Positions 4,979 to 5,529 of a stretch of 5,529 nucleotides of DNA are shown piece by piece. The DNA comes from Pseudomonadota bacterium (GTDB lineage: Bacteria; Desulfobacterota; Syntrophia; Syntrophales; JADFWA01), in NCBI GenBank assembly GCA_015222855.1, contig JADFWA010000383.1:1-5529 (forward strand), written 5' to 3'. The notes beneath the pieces are model-generated. The model was not told the DNA's origin. It worked only from the letters and a program-made list of their open reading frames with translations, and did not search any database. The translations under genes and the position numbers were made by a program. Positions within the stretch are counted from its first letter, which is position 1; every line of letters begins with the position of its first letter.

Positions 4979-5529
4979 ATGATCTCCTTTCAATACAGAT
5001 ATACAGCTTCATCCATCTGGCTGGTATGTTTATGCCTTCTTCTTGTTTCCATGCTTTCACCCGGACCATGCTGGTGCAAGAATACCCTTGAAAGATATTT
5101 CAGGGGAACAGATTACGAACTCAATGTCTACAGAATCCGCGGCAAATCACTTGGAAAAACGATCCTTATTATAGGGGGAATACAGGGCAATGAACCTGGC
5201 GGATTCATGTCGGCAGACCTGTATGCCGACATGACATTAGAACAGGGCAACCTGATAGTGGTGCCAAGGGCCAACTTTTATTCTATCGTGCTTAACCGCC
5301 GCCAGATCAACGAAGACATGAACAGGAAATTTTCAGAACCATCCAGAAAAAATTACGAGGCACAGGTTGTATCGATCCTGAAACGATTAATCGCCGAAAG
5401 CGACTGCCTTCTGAACCTCCACGATGGTTCCGGATTCTATTCCGACACCTGGCAAAACCCCTTGAGAAATCCCATGCGATACGGCCAATCCATCATCGCC
5501 GACTGCGAAACTTACACCAACCCGAAGAC
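4979..5529 (+). CDS. Exported M14/M99-type zinc carboxypeptidase (Csd4/Pgp1-like), 5' part, running off the right edge
   Basis: I translated 183 codons from ATG 4979 with no stop. Residues 1 to about 33 are a signal peptide (YRYTASS, then a Leu/Val/Cys-rich core; the cleavage site is unclear, near CWC-KN). The mature part begins like a carboxypeptidase fold: YELNVYRIRG, KTILIIGGIQGNEPGG, then LIVVPRANFYS, DMNRKF, and LLNLHDGSGFY. The zinc-site pattern is QxxE (Gln69, Glu72) with His148 about 76 residues later. Family M99, typified by Helicobacter pylori Csd4, is known for Gln rather than His as first zinc ligand, with a similar distance to the His, so this identification is strong. Csd4 and Campylobacter Pgp1 are D,L-carboxypeptidases that trim tripeptide stems to dipeptides and help set helical shape. 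The catalytic Glu and any C-terminal domains lie beyond the window. The start abuts the previous stop, so the genes are co-transcribed. Confidence 0.88.
   Translation, partial: MISFQYRYTASSIWLVCLCLLLVSMLSPGPCWCKNTLERYFRGTDYELNVYRIRGKSLGKTILIIGGIQGNEPGGFMSADLYADMTLEQGNLIVVPRANFYSIVLNRRQINEDMNRKFSEPSRKNYEAQVVSILKRLIAESDCLLNLHDGSGFYSDTWQNPLRNPMRYGQSIIADCETYTNPK

Overview
The window looks like chromosomal cell-envelope DNA from a Gram-negative bacterium of moderate GC content, most plausibly a Desulfobacterota (deltaproteobacterium-like) or related lineage. That guess rests on the SPOR plus TPR architecture, the style of the secreted proteins and the purine-rich intergenic repeat; no taxonomic marker is present. 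Nothing suggests a phage, a transposon, a CRISPR array or an RNA gene.

Layout. Positions 1-1740 (minus strand, running off the left edge) encode at least 580 residues of a secreted protein: signal peptide, SPOR peptidoglycan-binding domain, Lys/Glu-rich repeated linker, then a long TPR array. A 414-base divergent intergenic region (1741-2154) holds an imperfect inverted repeat, a second small degenerate repeat, candidate promoters in both directions and three short perfect dyads in front of the rightward genes. The plus strand then carries four closely spaced genes: a 61-residue protein that may be a ribbon-helix-helix regulator (2155-2340); an exported YkuD-fold L,D-transpeptidase/L,D-carboxypeptidase with three NTF2-like modules, the last two a near-identical tandem duplication (2370-4130); a single-pass membrane protein with a duplicated coiled coil and an unrecognised beta-rich C-terminal domain (4127-4978); and the N-terminal part of an M14/M99-type zinc carboxypeptidase (from 4979, running off the right edge).

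How they may work together. YkuD-plus-NTF2 and M99 are the domain types of the Campylobacterota cell-shape enzymes Csd6/Pgp2 (tetrapeptide to tripeptide trimming) and Csd4/Pgp1 (tripeptide to dipeptide trimming). Here they lie in one tightly coupled unit (overlapping and abutting genes) with a membrane-anchored coiled-coil protein between them that could act as a scaffold. The divergent SPOR protein would bind peptidoglycan stripped of its peptides. My main inference is a compact peptidoglycan stem-peptide trimming, cell-shape module, possibly autoregulated by the small upstream protein. The domain identities are well supported; the joint function and the scaffold and regulator roles are inference.
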